From Ignavibacteria bacterium (GTDB taxonomy: Bacteria; Bacteroidota; Ignavibacteria; Tepidaquicellales; Tepidaquicellaceae), in NCBI GenBank assembly GCA_016783945.1, contig JADHVP010000018.1, forward strand, positions 1 to 40,771: a DNA stretch of 40,771 bases, written 5' to 3'. The notes below the pieces were generated by a model. It worked only from the letters and a program-made list of their open reading frames with translations. It ran no database searches and was not told the DNA's origin. Made by a program: the position numbers and the translations under genes. Positions 1-6,982 of the stretch are shown in pieces; position 1 is the first letter of the stretch, and the number at the start of each line of letters is the position of its first letter.

Positions 1-866
1 AAGTTATAGTATACGATAAAAAGGGGACTGATAAAGGTTTCACAGGTTTAATAAATATTTTTAAAAAGATTCGTAAAAGAAAATATGATATTGTACTTTC
101 TCCGCACAGGTCGTATCGGAGTGCATTAATTTCTTTTTTATCTAACAGCCAAAATCGAATCTCATTTGATAGATCATCATTAAGCTTTCTATATACACAG
201 AAGGTTAAGTATCTAAAGGGTGTGCATGAAATTATCAGGAATCTAAAGCTGCTTGAGCCTTTAGGAATTCAAAAGACAGAAATTATTAAACCGGATTTAT
301 TCCCGAGTGAAGTTGATAAAACTACTGTAGATAAACTTTTAAAGAGTTATGGAATAAACGACAATGATAGATTTATAGTTGTTGCTCCCGGTTCAATTTG
401 GTTTACAAAAAGATTTCCCGAAGAGAAATTTATAAGTCTTCTAAATTATTTTTCCGAAAACGATTTTAAGATTGTTTTGAGTGGAAGCAAATCAGATTAC
501 GAATTATGTGGTAGAATTTTAAATGCTTCTGCTAATACAAAAATATATAACTTAGCAGGGGAGTTGTCTTTGCTCCAATCAACTGAGCTTATAAAAAGAG
601 GTAAGCTTATAATCACTAACGACTCCGCTCCTTTACATATTGCAAATTCTTTAGGAACGGACGTTATAGCAATATTTGGAGCAACGGTTACGGATTTTGG
701 CTTTTATCCGTACGGTAAGAATGACGTTGTTTTTGAAATTAACGGATTGGATTGCAGACCTTGTGGTATACACGGTGGCAGCAAGTGTCCGGTTAAGACA
801 TTCGATTGTATGTTGAAAATAAACGAAAAAGAAATATACAGAACAGTTTTGAAGATGTTGTCTTAG
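1..866 (+). CDS. Glycosyltransferase family 9 (ADP-heptose:LPS heptosyltransferase-like), 5' truncated by window edge
   Basis: The frame is open from base 3, well upstream of the first possible start (GTG at 222), and the upstream residues fit the family (DIVLSPHRSYRSA around bases 90-130). The gene therefore begins outside the window. Family 9 enzymes transfer heptose from ADP-heptose to the LPS inner core at the cytoplasmic face of the inner membrane. Visible signatures are VVAPGSIWFTKRFPEEKF (nucleotide-sugar binding region) and TNDSAPLHIANSLGT followed by IFGATVTDFGF. A Cys-rich tail (GLDCRPCG, KCPVKTFDC) precedes the stop. Substrate cannot be assigned more exactly, so no symbol is given. 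A diverged, broken copy of the last ~75 codons lies at 3265-3497. The gene is convergent with the rhodanese gene, and I see no clear terminator in the 44 bases between them. Confidence 0.85.
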   Translation, partial: VIVYDKKGTDKGFTGLINIFKKIRKRKYDIVLSPHRSYRSALISFLSNSQNRISFDRSSLSFLYTQKVKYLKGVHEIIRNLKLLEPLGIQKTEIIKPDLFPSEVDKTTVDKLLKSYGINDNDRFIVVAPGSIWFTKRFPEEKFISLLNYFSENDFKIVLSGSKSDYELCGRILNASANTKIYNLAGELSLLQSTELIKRGKLIITNDSAPLHIANSLGTDVIAIFGATVTDFGFYPYGKNDVVFEINGLDCRPCGIHGGSKCPVKTFDCMLKINEKEIYRTVLKMLS

Positions 867-910
867 TTGATACGAGTCAAACTTTGTGTAATATCTAAAT
901 AGATTTTTAT

Positions 911-2200
911 TTACAATGGTATTCCTGTTTCAGTTGGGTTTTTAGGATCGTTACTCCATTCGAACCATCCACCGTCATAAACAGAAACTTTTGGGTAGCC
1001 CATGAGCCAGGCATTAAAAAAGGCTTCACTTCCTCGCCACCCGGTACCACAATAGAAAGCTAAATGTTTATCAGGTGTTATGTTTACCTCTTCCCATAGT
1101 TTTTCGATTTCATGATATTCACGAGTGGTGTGATCGAGATTACGATAGTTTTCCATGTGATAGGCATCGCTACCACAATTGCCGAATACTGCTCCGGGAA
1201 TCCTTCCTCTTTTATCAATATAATTGTAACCGCTAACTTCTCCGATATATTCAGACCAGCTTCTCACACAAACCAAATCACCTGTTGGCGATTTTAAAAG
1301 TTCTTTTGCTTTGGGTGTATCGATCATAATTTCGGGATGTGCAGGAATATCCAGACCAAAATCATCTGCAGGAATTGGTTTGGTTTCCTCAGTAACGGTA
1401 GTGTACCCATCATCTTCCCAGGATTGCAATCCACCATTAAGCACTTTTACATCTTTTACTCCAGCATACATCATTATTGCACCGCATCTCATTGCACCAA
1501 GCTGTCCTGCACTGCTTCCGGGAAACGGGTCTTCCTTTTTTGGAAACGAAAACCTGCCATAAAGAATAACTGTCGTATCGCACGATATTCCAAGTTTTAA
1601 TAATGTTTTCTTAATAATATCCGGTGTATGACGATTCCATGTTTCAGAAGATTCCAGCCAAAGTGTATCTAAATTAACAGCACCGGGAATATGTCCTTTG
1701 TCATAATCACCACGATTGCGATAATGGGCATGGCAGATAACATAATTCTTTCCATAATAATGTGAGGGCTTTTCACCTGATATAAGTGTATGTAACCAAT
1801 CGGATGAAACCAATTGATGATAGCGTTTTAATTGCTCCATCGGTAAATCATCATCGGCAGACCATTCATCAATAAAATGCAAATAAATATTAATATCCTT
1901 ATACCCAGCTCTATCAAAGAGGTTTGCAACTTGTTCAATATTTTCTGAGTCATAACCATAAATAATAAGTTTGTGTTCTGGTAAAATTCTTTTGGACCTG
2001 ACTATTTCTATCCACTCGAGGTATTTTGCCCATTTAGCAGGGAGGCTTTTTGCCCCTTTGATATGTCCTCCGCGTTTTTCGTTTCTAAGCTGCCATCCAT
2101 TATAGGCATCAACAGGACGAACATCTATTATTTTTGTTTCAGTATGATTTATTTGATTCAACAATTCCTTTGTTGAAATTTCTTTAAATGTATTTTTCAT
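911..2200 (-). CDS. Sulfurtransferase with three rhodanese domains
   Basis: The 429-residue protein has no obvious signal peptide. Three rhodanese folds follow one another: about residues 5-118 (IIDVRPVDAY, GGHIKGAKSLP), 150-268 (GDYDKGHIPGAVNLD, VLNGGLQSWEDDGY) and 288-425 (RGRIPGAVFGNC, VYDGGWFEW). Only the third has a catalytic-type loop, CGTGWRGSE with Cys384, as in thiosulfate sulfurtransferases. The equivalent loops of the first two domains (IYGYDSEN, LYGRFSFP) lack cysteine, so those domains are probably structural or regulatory. Typical enzymes of this type have two domains, which makes this one a domain longer. It is the first cargo gene inside the island and points against the flanking glycosyltransferase. 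The sulfur acceptor is unknown. Confidence 0.85.
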   Translation of the reverse strand: MKNTFKEISTKELLNQINHTETKIIDVRPVDAYNGWQLRNEKRGGHIKGAKSLPAKWAKYLEWIEIVRSKRILPEHKLIIYGYDSENIEQVANLFDRAGYKDINIYLHFIDEWSADDDLPMEQLKRYHQLVSSDWLHTLISGEKPSHYYGKNYVICHAHYRNRGDYDKGHIPGAVNLDTLWLESSETWNRHTPDIIKKTLLKLGISCDTTVILYGRFSFPKKEDPFPGSSAGQLGAMRCGAIMMYAGVKDVKVLNGGLQSWEDDGYTTVTEETKPIPADDFGLDIPAHPEIMIDTPKAKELLKSPTGDLVCVRSWSEYIGEVSGYNYIDKRGRIPGAVFGNCGSDAYHMENYRNLDHTTREYHEIEKLWEEVNITPDKHLAFYCGTGWRGSEAFFNAWLMGYPKVSVYDGGWFEWSNDPKNPTETGIPL

Positions 2201-2606
2201 TGGAATGTTTGAAGATCCTTAAAATTCAGCACTATTTAGCTTATTCTATATTTAATTTTGAATAATGGTTTATTAAAAATCTTTTTTAAAAACACTGCAA
2301 CATATTAATTACATTATTTATATACAACTCTTTAAAATTGACAAAGCAAAAAATCTTGTTTGAACAGTTTAAATGTTAATAAGATTTCCTTCTCTTACAT
2401 GTAGTCAAAGCGTTTTAAACAGAATTTCTGTTAAACAGCTTATTACATTTTTAAGCCACATATCTACCTGGAGGTAGTTACTTATCTATTTCCAAAGAGA
2501 GGTGGTAGTTGACAGGTTGTTCGTTATGGAGTACACTAAAGTGTATCTTACTTCGGTAAGTCAGAAACAATAAAAAGGATTCGCGGAGTGTTGAAATTTA
2601 TTATAT
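2201..2606. other. Gene-free stretch with three mini-hairpins
   Basis: No convincing ORF is present. Three small inverted repeats of identical geometry (5-bp stem, 4-base loop) occur: CTACCtggaGGTAG (2464-2477), TACACtaaaGTGTA (2532-2545) and CTTACttcgGTAAG (2547-2560). The last has a TTCG tetraloop. A longer imperfect palindrome, TTTAAACAGAATTTCTGTTAAA, lies near 2414-2435. On the minus strand TTGTCA followed 16 bases later by TATAAA (roughly 2315-2345) could be a promoter for the rhodanese gene, but this is weak. Confidence 0.5.
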
Positions 2607-2897
2607 TTACTTAAACTTTTTATATACTTGTGTATGTTTACCTAACATTAACAAATATAAATACTTCTTATCAACCTTGAAAATTAACATCCAATCATTT
2701 TTAATGTGAACCGATTCAAAGTTTTTCATATCTCCTTTTAATGGATGACGCTTATACTTCTTATCCAGTTCTTCATTATTCAGCAATGAAGAAACTACAG
2801 CTTTCAATAGCTCGAAATCTTTGCCTGAATAAAGACCGCTTTTTTTATCTCTGATAATGTCTTTCTTAAAAGACTTTTCAATTTTTATCTCAAGCAA
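2607..2897 (-). CDS. YafQ-family mRNA interferase toxin (type II toxin-antitoxin)
   Basis: This 96-residue protein has the compact RelE-superfamily layout of YafQ: a basic N-terminus (IEKSFKKDIIRDKK), a central RHPLKGDMKNFESVHI segment, the core strand DWMLIFKV and a C-terminal catalytic-type histidine in LGKHTQVYKKF. Family members cleave mRNA on the ribosome and are neutralised by a DinJ/RelB antitoxin. The antitoxin gene lies immediately upstream with only two bases between stop and start, which supports a co-transcribed pair. The call is firm at family level; activity is inferred. Confidence 0.88.
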   Translation of the reverse strand: MLEIKIEKSFKKDIIRDKKSGLYSGKDFELLKAVVSSLLNNEELDKKYKRHPLKGDMKNFESVHIKNDWMLIFKVDKKYLYLLMLGKHTQVYKKFK

Positions 2898-2899
2898 AT

Positions 2900-3154
2900 T
2901 TAAATTCCTAAATCTTCGAATAATTCATTGGATGTTTTGTAAACTTGAGTATTTTTATCATCATCAAGATTTTTTTTTCGACTTTCTAACTCTTTTGATG
3001 GTATAGATAGTTCAAATGGAATTGTCTTTTCCATTGATACCTTAGCAAGAAAAATGTTCACAGCATCCCCAAAAGACAAACCGAATTTTGAAAATACTTC
3101 TTTGGCTTCATTATAAAATGTATTGTCTACTCGAACACTTGTTTGGATTTTCAT
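2900..3154 (-). CDS. RelB/DinJ-family antitoxin
   Basis: The 84-residue protein opens with MKIQTSVRVDNTFYNEAKEV, the ribbon-helix-helix start typical of DinJ/RelB, then FSKFGLSFGDAVNIFLAKV and PFELSIPSKELES. The C-terminal third is charged and would wrap the toxin. It is the first gene of the operon with the YafQ-like toxin and should bind its own promoter; a consensus-like promoter with an overlapping palindrome sits 20-48 bases upstream. No strong Shine-Dalgarno is visible before the ATG. Confidence 0.87.
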   Translation of the reverse strand: MKIQTSVRVDNTFYNEAKEVFSKFGLSFGDAVNIFLAKVSMEKTIPFELSIPSKELESRKKNLDDDKNTQVYKTSNELFEDLGI

Positions 3155-3173
3155 AATAATTGCTTTTTATTTT

Positions 3174-3202
3174 AATATACACCAAATGGAGTATATTGTC
3201 AA
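3174..3202 (-). promoter_or_regulatory. Promoter and probable operator of the DinJ/YafQ-type operon
   Basis: On the minus strand TTGACA (3202-3197) is followed after exactly 17 bases by TATATT (3179-3174). The spacer and -10 contain the near-palindrome ATATACTCCATTTGGTGTAT (9 of 10 positions symmetric when extended by two bases), a plausible autorepression site. The promoter boxes are seen directly; the operator role is inferred from the usual autoregulation of such operons. Confidence 0.65.
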
Positions 3203-3264
3203 TGGACAGTGCAATTTATTTATTAAAGCTTAGGAGGTGTCTACCACCAGGTTTCGCTTGCTGA

Positions 3265-3497
3265 ATATCCACTTTAAATATTGTAAACTCTGTTGGTATA
3301 AATGTTTTAGCAATTATCAGGGTAAGCGTTACAAATTTCGGAATTTACTCGAATGGTAATACTGATGTTATTTTTGAAATTTACGGTTTGGACTGCAATC
3401 CTTGAAGTATACATGTTGTATACAAATGTCGGTTAAGACATTCGATTGTATGTAATGAATAAATGAAGAAGATATTTATAGAGCTGTTTTAAATTAG
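3265..3497 (+). pseudogene. Decayed copy of the 3' end of the family 9 glycosyltransferase
   Basis: The plus-strand reading IVNSVGINVLAI, VTNFGIYSNG, DVIFEIYGLDCNP aligns with IANSLGTDVIAI, VTDFGFYPYG, DVVFEINGLDCRP near the end of the gene at 1-866. It is broken by a TGA after GLDCNP and by a one-base deletion just before the PVKTFDC segment. Nucleotide identity is roughly 65% overall by eye, but 24 bases are identical (790-813 against 3430-3453). Only the last ~75 codons are represented. The copy has the same orientation as the intact gene and lies 2.4 kb inside the island. Confidence 0.8.
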
Positions 3498-3513
3498 GCA
3501 CTGCATTTCAAAA

Positions 3514-3900
3514 TCAATCTAAAGTTGAAAGTGTCCCCCAACCATCAAAATCACAATCATTGATAAAGCCTATCTCATTCATGTATTTAATCCAATCTTT
3601 AAAATTATTTTTCTCAATATTAATGAGTGGTGTCACACCGATTATTGAATATTGATTTTCTGTCGATTTCTCAATCCCATAAACTTTATATCCGATTTTT
3701 TCCAAATCCTTCTTTAACCCATTTGCATTATTTCTAGTTTTGGAATAGTAAAAAAATTCCATCTCTTTTGGTTCTTTCACATCCTTTTCAAATGTACTAA
3801 GCAAGTCTAAATATCGGTCGGCGGTAGCTTTCTGTCCTTTTAAATTGTTTTCAAATTTCTTAATGGAGTTGGACAGCTTTGGAAAATCATTAATACTCAT
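3514..3900 (-). CDS. RraB-like (regulator of ribonuclease activity B domain) protein
   Basis: The 128-residue acidic protein ends in GFINDCDFDGWGT, which resembles the conserved tail motif of RraB-domain proteins (C-[DE]-[YF]-DGWGT). Mid-protein FFYYSKTRNNANGLKKDLEKIGYKV fits the ferredoxin-like fold with comparison strand and helix. E. coli RraB inhibits RNase E. Stand-alone RraB-domain proteins in accessory regions have no proven partner, and several act near toxin or immunity genes. The start ATG at 3900 is accepted by default. It is the last gene of the minus-strand cassette series, followed 16 bases later by the glycosyltransferase-tail pseudogene. Confidence 0.7.
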   Translation of the reverse strand: MSINDFPKLSNSIKKFENNLKGQKATADRYLDLLSTFEKDVKEPKEMEFFYYSKTRNNANGLKKDLEKIGYKVYGIEKSTENQYSIIGVTPLINIEKNNFKDWIKYMNEIGFINDCDFDGWGTLSTLD

Positions 3901-3926
3901 TTTTAAATCTTAAATTGTTAAATGTT

Positions 3927-4063
3927 TACTCAAAACAGCGGGTGTTTTAATTAATTACAGATTTTTGAGCGATTTCCTATCAAGTTTCACCCAGGATTAT
4001 TAGATATAAAAACTTTGAAACCCACTATATCACAGTAATTAATTATACAGCTTGTTGTAACTT
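3927..4063 (-). repeat. Fold-back intergenic element A (attC-like)
   Basis: The arms TAATTAATTAC (3948-3958) and GTAATTAATTA (4035-4045) are an 11-bp perfect inverted repeat enclosing an AT-rich loop. On the minus strand the left side reads ACAACAAGCTGTATAA, similar to ACAACAATGTGTATAA in element D, and the right side ends GCTGTTTTGAG. The element lies directly 3' of the pRiA4b-like gene. It is the most diverged member of the family. Confidence 0.45.
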
Positions 4064-4078
4064 CTGCATTTTATTATC

Positions 4079-4669
4079 TTAATTAAATAAATCTATGCAT
4101 CCAAAATCCTCAGTCCTTAGCAATTTATTTATTTCATTCTTGTCAAAGTACTTTGGATCAAATTCTCCCCCTAACCATTCAATGTAACTATCATATTCTT
4201 CATGGTCTGTTTGTTCTAAAACCTCGAGCATGTCAGCATATCCCCATACGCCTCCACAATCATCAGGTGGGCAATTCATTTTTCCAGTCAAACAGAATGG
4301 ATATATAATTTTATCATCAACAGGTAGAATCTTTTCCAAAATAATATCATGTTCCCAATCATCACCGAAATCGTACTCATAATTGATTTTTTCTTTTTCA
4401 GCCTTCAATAAATCTGATATCCGAATTTTCATCTTCTTGTAGTCTACATTGTCCATTTCATCCCAAAAATCATCATCCTGTATTCTCACAGTATAATAAA
4501 TCCGATTTTTTATAAATTGATGTAAATGGGAATTTGTCCACCCCATTGTTGTTTGAATTATTTTGTGAAAATCCGACAACAACAAGTCTGACGGTATCAA
4601 TATTCTCCGCCAAATTTTGGGTTTAAATCCTTTTAAGGCTATTTGTATCTGATAAATTTTGTTTGTCAT
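4079..4669 (-). CDS. Plasmid pRiA4b ORF-3 family protein
   Basis: The 196-residue protein has the family hallmarks: YQIQIALKGFKPKIWRRI at the N-terminus, LSDFHKIIQTTMGWTNSHLHQF, then YEYDFGDDWEHDIILE and a Cys/Gly-rich CPPDDCGGVWGY segment. It ends with a DPKYFDKNEIN region. The biochemical function of the family is not established; members are common on plasmids and in defence or mobile islands. The Cys/His residues around C-P-P-D-D-C could bind metal, which is inference. A good Shine-Dalgarno (AAGGA) precedes the ATG at 4669. It is followed by fold-back element A. Confidence 0.85.
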   Translation of the reverse strand: MTNKIYQIQIALKGFKPKIWRRILIPSDLLLSDFHKIIQTTMGWTNSHLHQFIKNRIYYTVRIQDDDFWDEMDNVDYKKMKIRISDLLKAEKEKINYEYDFGDDWEHDIILEKILPVDDKIIYPFCLTGKMNCPPDDCGGVWGYADMLEVLEQTDHEEYDSYIEWLGGEFDPKYFDKNEINKLLRTEDFGCIDLFN

Positions 4670-4721
4670 ATTTTTTCCTTCAAATATAATAAAAAACTTT
4701 ATGCGAGGTCATCTTGTAATT

Positions 4722-4852
4722 GCTTATAACGATTATGTATATTAAAAGTAGGAAATTTTTATTACACTAATTAAAAAAGTAAATAAAAGTATTAAACAAT
4801 CAGGTCTGCTGTAAATCCTGTATGGCTTATGACAGCCTAGTGCTAACCGTTT
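4722..4852 (-). repeat. Fold-back intergenic element B (attC-like)
   Basis: The plus strand has TATTAAAAGTAGG (4740-4752), a one-mismatch version of the 13-base core shared exactly by elements C, D and E. It also has AACGATTATGTATATTAA (4728-4745), shared 17/18 with element F. The opposite arm, around 4800-4850, pairs only weakly. The element lies directly 3' of yoeB. Confidence 0.5.
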
Positions 4853-4858
4853 TTATTC

Positions 4859-5116
4859 CTAATCATAATGAAATCTGCATTTTGCAATAAGAATTTCATC
4901 TTCTTTTACTTGATAAATGAGTCGATGTTCTCCATTAATTCTTCGAGACCAAAATCCTATATATTTATATTTCAAAGGTTCTGGTTTTCCAATTCCTGAA
5001 AACGGGTCTCTTGAAATTTCTTTCAATAAATTATTTATTCGCTTGAGAATTTTTTTATCAGTCTTTTGCCAATAAAGATAGTCTTCCCAAGATTCGTCAA
5101 CAAATATATATTTCAT
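4859..5116 (-). CDS. yoeB: YoeB mRNA interferase toxin
   Basis: At 85 residues it is near-colinear with E. coli YoeB. GKPEPL places Glu46, NGEHRLIY places Arg65, and the C-terminal CRFHYD places His83 and Tyr84, all at the positions of the E. coli catalytic residues. FWSRRI is also conserved. YoeB cleaves mRNA at the ribosomal A site when released from YefM. Its ATG overlaps the yefM stop by four bases (ATGA type), so the two are translationally coupled. All catalytic residues are intact, so the toxin is probably functional. Confidence 0.93.
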   Translation of the reverse strand: MKYIFVDESWEDYLYWQKTDKKILKRINNLLKEISRDPFSGIGKPEPLKYKYIGFWSRRINGEHRLIYQVKEDEILIAKCRFHYD

Positions 5117-5367
5117 TCATCTAAAAGGTCTTTTTTATATGATGAACCACTTTTCAACTTTTCAATTGCTGAATCAAGTCTCTTTTCATTTATCTTAGAA
5201 GATAATTCATGTTGAGTAGCACAAAGTGAATTGTATTCATCCAAAGACATTACAACTACGCCACTATCTTTCCCTCGATTAATTATTAATGTTTCAAAAT
5301 TCTTAACGACACTATCAAGATATCTCTTAATATCTTTTCGAAAATCAGAAATTGTTGTTGTTAGCAT
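5113..5367 (-). CDS. yefM: YefM (Phd/YefM family) antitoxin
   Basis: I start this at the ATG at 5367, giving 84 residues beginning MLTTTISDFRKDIKRYLD. The open frame runs a further 15 codons upstream (to 5412), but that extension overlaps the operator and promoter and is unlike the family. Conserved features are the Phd/YefM N-terminal DNA-binding fold, the INRGKDSGVVVMSLDEYNSL core and a charged C-terminal tail that would occupy the YoeB active site. The promoter and TGTACA operator upstream support this start; no clear Shine-Dalgarno is visible. Confidence 0.9.
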   Translation of the reverse strand: MLTTTISDFRKDIKRYLDSVVKNFETLIINRGKDSGVVVMSLDEYNSLCATQHELSSKINEKRLDSAIEKLKSGSSYKKDLLDE

Positions 5368-5381
5368 GTTTTTGTGTTTTT

Positions 5382-5428
5382 TGTACGTTATAATGTACAA
5401 ATATAAATACAAAATTCAATATTGTCAA
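5382..5428 (-). promoter_or_regulatory. yefM-yoeB promoter with TGTACA-type operator
   Basis: On the minus strand TTGACA (5428-5423), a 17-base spacer and TATATT (5405-5400) form a near-consensus promoter. Immediately downstream, overlapping the expected start of transcription, are TGTACA (5399-5394) and the imperfect repeat CGTACA (5387-5382), 12 bp apart centre to centre. TGTACA is the known core hexamer bound by YefM-YoeB in E. coli, so autorepression is likely. The DNA motifs are direct observation; binding is inference. Confidence 0.75.
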
Positions 5429-5477
5429 GTTTTTAAAACCAAAAGAGGAGTTTATGTCTATACTTCTAAAGTGTGTG

Positions 5478-5608
5478 GTAACGTTTGAAGTATGAAAAGT
5501 AGGCAAATGCGGACTTAACTTGTCAACTAATACAAAAGTTGATACGGGCTACAAAGCTTAATTATTCTACTTTTTAGGTAATTTTTCATACACATTACTA
5601 CCTGCTGG
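5478..5608 (-). repeat. Fold-back intergenic element C (attC-like)
   Basis: The 13-base core TATGAAAAGTAGG is at 5491-5503. The opposite arm carries CTACTTTTT (5567-5575) and TTTTTCATAC (5582-5591), which pair with the core region in two registers. The minus strand ends AACGTTACCAC. It lies directly 3' of the fic gene. Confidence 0.55.
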
Positions 5609-5611
5609 GCT

Positions 5612-6733
5612 TTATATTTTTTTTTCGTATTTATCAATTAAATCATAATTTGTACTTCTTCCCCCTGCTGTATTTTTTTGGAGTATTTGTTTATTCATTA
5701 AGTTCTGGATGTCTCGAAGTGCAGTATCTGTTGAACATTTCGCAATTTTCGCCCATTTTGATGAAGTCAATTTTCCATCAAATCCATCTAATAATTTATT
5801 AAGCAACAAAACCTGTCTGTCGTTTAAAACTAATGTTGCGTATTTATTCCAAAACTGGTGCTTATAAAGCACTCTTGCAAGTATTTGCTCTGAAGCATGC
5901 AATGCATTCTTTAAACAATTCAGGAACCACTCCAACCATTCAGTTACGTCAAGAGTCCCTTTTTGTGTTTTTTCCAATATGTCATAGTATCCGTTTCGTT
6001 CCAATCTGATTTGAGCGGACATACTATAGAATCGTTGAGAAATCTCATCTGATCTTGCCAGTAACATATCAGCAATGGCTCGGGCAATTCTACCATTACC
6101 GTCTTCAAATGGATGAATTGTAACAAACCAGAGATGAGCCAATCCAACTTTAATTACCGGGTCTAATTTTTCTTCACTATTAAACCAGTTTATAAAAAAT
6201 TCCATTTCTTTTTTAATTTTAGTGGCATCAGGTGCCTTGTAATGAACTTTTTCTTTTCCCATTGCTCCGGATACAACCTGCATTGGACCAGTAGAATCAT
6301 CTCTCCAGTTCCCAACTATGATTTTATGCATTCCGCTTTTTCCTGTTGGAAATAATGCTGAATGCCAATCAAAAAGTCTATCAATCGTTAATTCCTTCTC
6401 AAAATTTTGAGTAGCATCTACCATCATATCAACTACGCCATCAACTTCTCTGTCTGAATTAATTAAACCAGAAATCTCTAATCCCAAACGTTTCGCTATC
6501 GATGAACGAACTTGTTCTGGATTTAATATTTGACCTTCGATTTCAGTTGATTTAAGTACATCCAATGTCAATGTTTCCAAAACTGCTTCGCTTCTTAAAT
6601 CAAATCCAAGCGATTCCATCTTCCCAATCATTTTACCTTGCAAATTCCTAACCAGTCCAAGTAGTGGTACTAAAAATTTATTGTCCCAGGTGAAATTTGG
6701 CCAATTGTTCTGTTGGTATATATATGTTTTCAT
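5612..6733 (-). CDS. Fic-domain protein with N-terminal DUF4172-type inhibitory region
   Basis: I prefer the ATG at 6733 (373 residues); a TTG three codons upstream also opens the frame. The N-terminus (YIYQQNNWPNFTWDN) is typical of this Fic subgroup. STEIEG (about residues 62-67) matches the inhibitory-helix motif (S/T)xxxE(G/N). The catalytic Fic motif HPFEDGNGRIAR is intact near residues 207-218. A C-terminal winged-helix region (SSKWAKIAKCSTDTALRDIQNL) follows. Fic proteins AMPylate or otherwise modify target proteins; class II members self-inhibit through the N-terminal Glu. The winged helix suggests autoregulation, perhaps through the repeated TTTGCGG sites just upstream. The target is unknown. 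Confidence 0.9.
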   Translation of the reverse strand: MKTYIYQQNNWPNFTWDNKFLVPLLGLVRNLQGKMIGKMESLGFDLRSEAVLETLTLDVLKSTEIEGQILNPEQVRSSIAKRLGLEISGLINSDREVDGVVDMMVDATQNFEKELTIDRLFDWHSALFPTGKSGMHKIIVGNWRDDSTGPMQVVSGAMGKEKVHYKAPDATKIKKEMEFFINWFNSEEKLDPVIKVGLAHLWFVTIHPFEDGNGRIARAIADMLLARSDEISQRFYSMSAQIRLERNGYYDILEKTQKGTLDVTEWLEWFLNCLKNALHASEQILARVLYKHQFWNKYATLVLNDRQVLLLNKLLDGFDGKLTSSKWAKIAKCSTDTALRDIQNLMNKQILQKNTAGGRSTNYDLIDKYEKKI

Positions 6734-6744
6734 TCTCTGCAATA

Positions 6745-6806
6745 TTTGCGGTAAATATAACCATTATTCTCCGCAAACAAAAGTTAATTACCGCATTATT
6801 TGCGGT
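6745..6806 (-). promoter_or_regulatory. Cluster of TTTGCGG(T) half-sites upstream of fic
   Basis: Four copies of the half-site lie in 62 bases: TTTGCGGT (6745-6752), CCGCAAA (6771-6777, inverted), ACCGCA (6790-6795, inverted) and TTTGCGGT (6799-6806). The last two form the palindrome ACCGC-attattt-GCGGT. The block ATTATTCTCC(G/A)CA also occurs twice (near 6763 and 6817). This looks like an operator for a dimeric regulator, possibly the winged-helix tail of the Fic protein itself, which is inference. Confidence 0.55.
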
Positions 6807-6844
6807 TAAAGTTATAATTATTCTCCACAGTACATTTTTTAGCC

Positions 6845-6980
6845 TTGCAGGTAACGGTGAGTTATGAAAAGTAGGCGGTAGCGTATCACTCAGCTTTTTA
6901 ACCGCTGATATGTTAGTTTCATAACGTAATTACAATTTATCCACTTACTGCCCAATGACTTATACACATTGTTGTGTGCC
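6845..6980 (-). repeat. Fold-back intergenic element D (attC-like)
   Basis: The element contains the exact core TATGAAAAGTAGG (6863-6875). GTTATGAAA (6861-6869) pairs perfectly with TTTCATAAC (6917-6925), and GCGGT (6875-6879) pairs with ACCGC (6901-6905). On the minus strand it begins CACACAACAATGTGTATAAG and ends CACCGTTACCTGC. It lies directly 3' of the restriction-modification gene. Confidence 0.55.
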
Positions 6981-6982
6981 GT

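Noticed and set aside
2502-3248. GGTGGTAG / CTACCACC inverted pair around the YafQ/DinJ-type operon as mobile element ends
   Set aside because: Only eight bases match and flanks do not; chance is a sufficient explanation.
5368-5412. Upstream 15-codon extension of yefM
   Set aside because: It overlaps the promoter and operator and has a tyrosine/lysine-rich sequence unlike the family; the ATG at 5367 fits better.
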